From Halalkalibacter sp. APA_J-10(15) (GTDB taxonomy: Bacteria; Bacillota; Bacilli; Bacillales; Bacillaceae_D): 64,000 bases of DNA. The stretch covers positions 62,001 through 126,000 of the forward strand of contig NZ_JALKEV010000014.1 of assembly GCF_023017105.1 (NCBI RefSeq). The letters run 5' to 3'. Shown here piece after piece: positions 61,474 through 64,000 of this stretch (positions are counted from its first letter, which is position 1; each line of letters starts with the position of its first letter). The notes below the pieces were generated by a model. The model had not been told where the DNA came from. It ran no database searches and was given only the letters and a program-made list of their open reading frames with translations. The position numbers were made by a program, and so were the translations under genes.

Positions 61474-61779
61474 ATGTTCCAAAAACGTTCAAATAAAGGG
61501 GTTATTACGAGTTCGATCATTGGTGGTGTAGTAGGTGCTGCTAGTGTAATGATGTTTACAACTGATACGGGAAAACAAGTTATGAAAAGAGCAAAAAAAG
61601 CGTATCCGTCTTTGTCACGTACTTTATTAGAGCTTGGAGAGGAATGGAAAGAAGAAGTTGATGACATCATGAATCAATCAAAAAGTAAACCGAATCGTTC
61701 TGATGATGTGAATGAAAAAAGTGATATTGGTTCTTTAATCGAGCAAGTTGTTGAAAGAGATGAAAAAGCAAATGAATAG
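61474..61779 (+). CDS. YtxH-like small envelope protein (101 aa)
   Basis: A 101-residue protein with one N-terminal glycine-rich hydrophobic helix (GVITSSIIGGVVGAASVMMF, residues 9-28), then a basic stretch and a hydrophilic, acidic, probably coiled-coil tail. The layout (Gly-rich helix followed by TDTGKQVMKRAKKAY) is that of YtxH/gas-vesicle-like stress proteins. Function unknown. GAAGGGAGAAG precedes the ATG, and a terminator follows. Confidence 0.65.
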   Translation: MFQKRSNKGVITSSIIGGVVGAASVMMFTTDTGKQVMKRAKKAYPSLSRTLLELGEEWKEEVDDIMNQSKSKPNRSDDVNEKSDIGSLIEQVVERDEKANE

Positions 61780-61794
61780 AAGATGCTATAAAAA

Positions 61795-61826
61795 GTGGGA
61801 TCGAGTAAATGGATCTCGCTTTTTTT
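61795..61826 (+). terminator. terminator after the YtxH-like gene
   Basis: GTGGGATC pairs (with G-T pairs) with GATCTCGC, followed by seven T. Confidence 0.7.
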
Positions 61827-61958
61827 ATTTATGATTGAATATAACATTTTAACGAAAGATAGGTTATTCATTTTTCCATCAAATGATCTATGATAAAATG
61901 GGATGAACTCACTCAAGTGAATGAGTGTATTGGAATGATGGTTAAGGTGGGAGTTATC

Positions 61959-63050
61959 ATGGAATTTCATTGGAATGCTTTCGTTAATTCATTAAATCGA
62001 ATTGAATGGTATGATATAGGAATTGCTTTGCTTATTTTCTTAGTATTTTTGCTTTTCCGTAAACTATTTACTAAGTACATCTTTAGATTAATAGTAGCTT
62101 TGTTAAAGAAGACGCCAACCGCAGTGTTCTCGAATTTGTTACTTTCATTTGAGCAGCCATTAAGAGTGTTTTGGGCGGTTTTAGGTACATATTTAGCGCT
62201 CGTCTACTTGCCTTTTAATATTACAACAATTGAATTTGTCGCTCATGTGTATCGCTCGATTATCATCATATTAGTTGGCTGGGGATTATTTAATTACACG
62301 TCTTCTCACTCATTGTCTCTTATAAAAGTCATTAGTAAAATAGATGATGATGAAGATAGTATGCTCATTCCGTTTATATCGAAGGTGTTACAAGCGGCTG
62401 TCTTAGCACTCATTATCATCGTGGTCATTAGTGAGTGGGGCTTCGATATTAGTGGATTTATTGCAGGTCTCGGATTAGGAGGACTGGCCTTTGCTCTAGC
62501 GGCTCAAGATACAGTTGGCAATTTTTTTGGTGGTGTCGTGATTATTACAGAGAAACCGTTTAAGAAAGGTGAATGGATTCAGACTCCGACCGTTGAAGGA
62601 ACTGTTGAGGATATTACGTTTAGAAGTACACGTATCCGGACTTTTGCTGATTCTGTTATTACGGTTCCTAACTCGACATTAGCAAATGAGCCGATTACGA
62701 ACTGGTCACAAATGGGGAAACGACGAATTACCTTTAATTTAGGAGTAACCTATTCTACTCCAAGGGAAAAGCTAGAGCGCTGTGTGAAAAAAATTGAGCA
62801 GCTTTTATATGATCATGAAGAGGTTGATAAGGAATTAATTATCGTTCGCTTTAGTGAATTTAACGATTCTAGCTTAGACATTTATATTTATTTTTTCACC
62901 AAATCAATCGTTTGGTTGGAATGGTTTGCCACGAAGGAAGACATTAACTTCAAAATAATGAATATTTTGAAGGAGGAAGGCGTTTCCGTTGCCTTCCCGT
63001 CACGAAGTATTTATATGGAAAGGTCTGATGGTGATCGTACGGAAGGATAG
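61959..63050 (+). CDS. MscS-family mechanosensitive channel
   Basis: A 363-residue small-conductance mechanosensitive channel. Five or so N-terminal helices lead to the pore helix DISGFIAGLGLGGLAFALAA-like sequence with GLGLGGLAFALAAQDTVGNFFGG (Gly/Ala packing pattern). The beta domain (FKKGEWIQTPTVEGTVEDI, RTFADSVITVPNSTLANEPI) and the alpha/beta domain follow. It would open on osmotic downshock, releasing solutes. ATG at 61959 is set by AAGGTGGGAG. A terminator follows; the BCCT osmolyte transporter gene comes next. Confidence 0.92.
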   Translation: MEFHWNAFVNSLNRIEWYDIGIALLIFLVFLLFRKLFTKYIFRLIVALLKKTPTAVFSNLLLSFEQPLRVFWAVLGTYLALVYLPFNITTIEFVAHVYRSIIIILVGWGLFNYTSSHSLSLIKVISKIDDDEDSMLIPFISKVLQAAVLALIIIVVISEWGFDISGFIAGLGLGGLAFALAAQDTVGNFFGGVVIITEKPFKKGEWIQTPTVEGTVEDITFRSTRIRTFADSVITVPNSTLANEPITNWSQMGKRRITFNLGVTYSTPREKLERCVKKIEQLLYDHEEVDKELIIVRFSEFNDSSLDIYIYFFTKSIVWLEWFATKEDINFKIMNILKEEGVSVAFPSRSIYMERSDGDRTEG

Positions 63051-63062
63051 AAGGAAAGTAAG

Positions 63063-63105
63063 ACAGTATGATAAGAGCGAGTGCTCTTATTGTACTGTTT
63101 TTTTT
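63063..63105 (+). terminator. terminator after the MscS gene
   Basis: ACAGTATGATAAGAGC pairs with GCTCTTATTGTACTGT, followed by a T-run of eight. Confidence 0.9.
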
Positions 63106-63288
63106 AGTTAGAACGGCTACATGTGTGGAAGGAGCAATCATGTAGTGGAAGTCGTGCAAAATCAAGATTGCTTCATATGTCCGATTTATAGTGGTTACGT
63201 GATAGTAAGTTTCATTTCATAATTAGAGTCATTTAGTAAATGCTATGAGGAGAGTGAATTATTTTAGACGCATAGGAGTCATGCCATC

Positions 63289-64000
63289 ATGAAAAATTTA
63301 ACCGCTACGTATAAAATATCGATTGTTGTTGCCCTTGTTTTTGTGTTATGGGGGGCTTTATTCCCGAACCATTTAGAACGAATCATGAATGACGCGCAAG
63401 CTTTTTTTCTTAACGCTTTTGGTTGGTTTTATAATTTAACCGCTTCCTTTTTCTTAATTTTTGCTCTGGCATTAATTTTTAGTCGATACGGCAAAATCAA
63501 GTTAGGAAAAGATACGGATCAGCCTGAATTTAGTCGACCTACATGGTTTGCGATGTTATTTAGTGCAGGAATGGGAATCGGTTTATTATTTTATGGTGTT
63601 TCTGAGCCGATTTCTCACTTTGCAGCACCACCAATGGGTGAAGGAGGTACACAAGATGCTGCGCTATTAAGTTTAAGGTATACGTATTTACATTGGGGCT
63701 TTCATGCGTGGGCTATTTATGCAGTTGTCGCTTTAACTTTAGCTTTTTTTAAGTTTCGTAAGGATGCGCCTGGATTAATGAGTGCGACGTTAAGACCTGT
63801 TTTCGGAAATCGCGTGAACGGACCGCTTGGGTACACAGTCGATATATTTGCTGTCTTTGCGACCTTGTTTGGAGTATGTGCATCATTAGGGCTAGGAGCG
63901 CAGCAGATTAATGCAGGGCTGAATTATTTAATCGACATTCCTGTTTCATTCATGATTCAACTAATCATTATCGGAGTTATTACCGTCTTATTTATTATTT
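63289..64000 (+). CDS. BCCT-family glycine betaine/choline transporter, N-terminal part (cut by the window end)
   Basis: The first 237 residues of a betaine/carnitine/choline transporter. It starts MKNLTATYKISIVVALVFV, has several helices, and carries the family segments FSAGMGIGLLFYGVSEPISHF and YLHWGFHAWAIYAVVAL. These mark the Na+-coupled osmoprotectant importers (OpuD/BetP type). ATG at 63289 has AGGAG 10 nt upstream; an ATG eight bases earlier is closed at once by a stop. The C-terminus lies outside the window. Next to MscS it suggests an osmotic-stress neighbourhood. Confidence 0.92.
   Translation, partial: MKNLTATYKISIVVALVFVLWGALFPNHLERIMNDAQAFFLNAFGWFYNLTASFFLIFALALIFSRYGKIKLGKDTDQPEFSRPTWFAMLFSAGMGIGLLFYGVSEPISHFAAPPMGEGGTQDAALLSLRYTYLHWGFHAWAIYAVVALTLAFFKFRKDAPGLMSATLRPVFGNRVNGPLGYTVDIFAVFATLFGVCASLGLGAQQINAGLNYLIDIPVSFMIQLIIIGVITVLFII

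Noticed and set aside
1-64000. CRISPR arrays, tRNA or rRNA genes, prophage, toxin-antitoxin or restriction modules
   Set aside because: No regularly spaced direct repeats, no cloverleaf or conserved rRNA segments, and no proteins of these classes were recognised on either strand.

Overview
The window is a low-GC, Firmicutes-type chromosome segment, most likely from a Bacillaceae species (Alkalihalobacillus/Halalkalibacter-like is plausible, but the sequence does not fix the genus). Reasons: strong AGGAGG-type ribosome sites, use of TTG/GTG starts, a B. subtilis-style ccpN-yqfL pair, glpP-glpD with a leader terminator, lutABC, araNPQ-abfA with AraR-type operators, Zur boxes of the B. subtilis type, and small Bacillus-type genes (ywbE, yugP, yozQ and ylmA families). 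I saw no rRNA, tRNA, CRISPR array or prophage. Start codons below were re-chosen by ribosome site wherever the longest open frame was implausible.

Layout. 1-2.2 kb: tail of a gamma-glutamyltransferase, a two-gene half-size chromate transporter, a K+ channel. 2.3-7.4 kb (minus strand): a large RND efflux pump and modAB. 7.8-11.4 kb: a two-component system resembling the haem sensor HssRS, then a small protein, a YugP-type zinc protease and a DUF5392-like protein. Three copies of an HssR-like direct repeat lie in front of the RND pump, the two-component genes and the small-protein operon. 11.5-17.2 kb: small proteins, a membrane protein convergent with an M42 aminopeptidase, a YiaAB protein, a decayed second copy of the membrane protein/M42 pair, and a MATE transporter. 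17.3-23 kb: araN-araP-araQ, an unknown membrane protein and abfA, with AraR-like and CcpA-like sites. 23.3-26.1 kb: a PAS-GAF-PAS-GGDEF-EAL protein.

26.1-32.2 kb is a zinc-starvation island. It holds a SufU paralogue, three COG0523 (CobW-like) GTPases, a thioredoxin-like [2Fe-2S] protein and a dCTP deaminase. Three near-perfect Zur boxes control it, and IS66-like and IS1182-like transposase relics lie at its edges and in its middle. 32.9-41.3 kb: a chemoreceptor, an MFS transporter, a GH95 fucosidase, a fumarylacetoacetase-family enzyme, and a DUF2243-CtaG pair. 41.4-51.4 kb: ccpN-yqfL, glpP-glpD, lactate permease, a GalU-like enzyme, a chemoreceptor relic and a Jag_N-FapA protein. 51.7-59.6 kb: rhamnose catabolism (aldolase/dehydrogenase fusion, rhaB, rhaA) directly followed by lutABC. 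The set as a whole would take rhamnose through lactaldehyde and lactate to pyruvate. 59.9-64 kb: a YlmA-like ATPase, small proteins, an MscS channel and the start of a BCCT transporter.

Two families of intergenic palindromic repeats recur: CACTGAAAAAGT-type hairpins (five or more copies) and GAGGCTGGGACA-type elements (two copies). The most noteworthy observations are the Zur island with its SufU/GTPase/Dcd content, and the HssR-like regulon that appears to use an RND pump.
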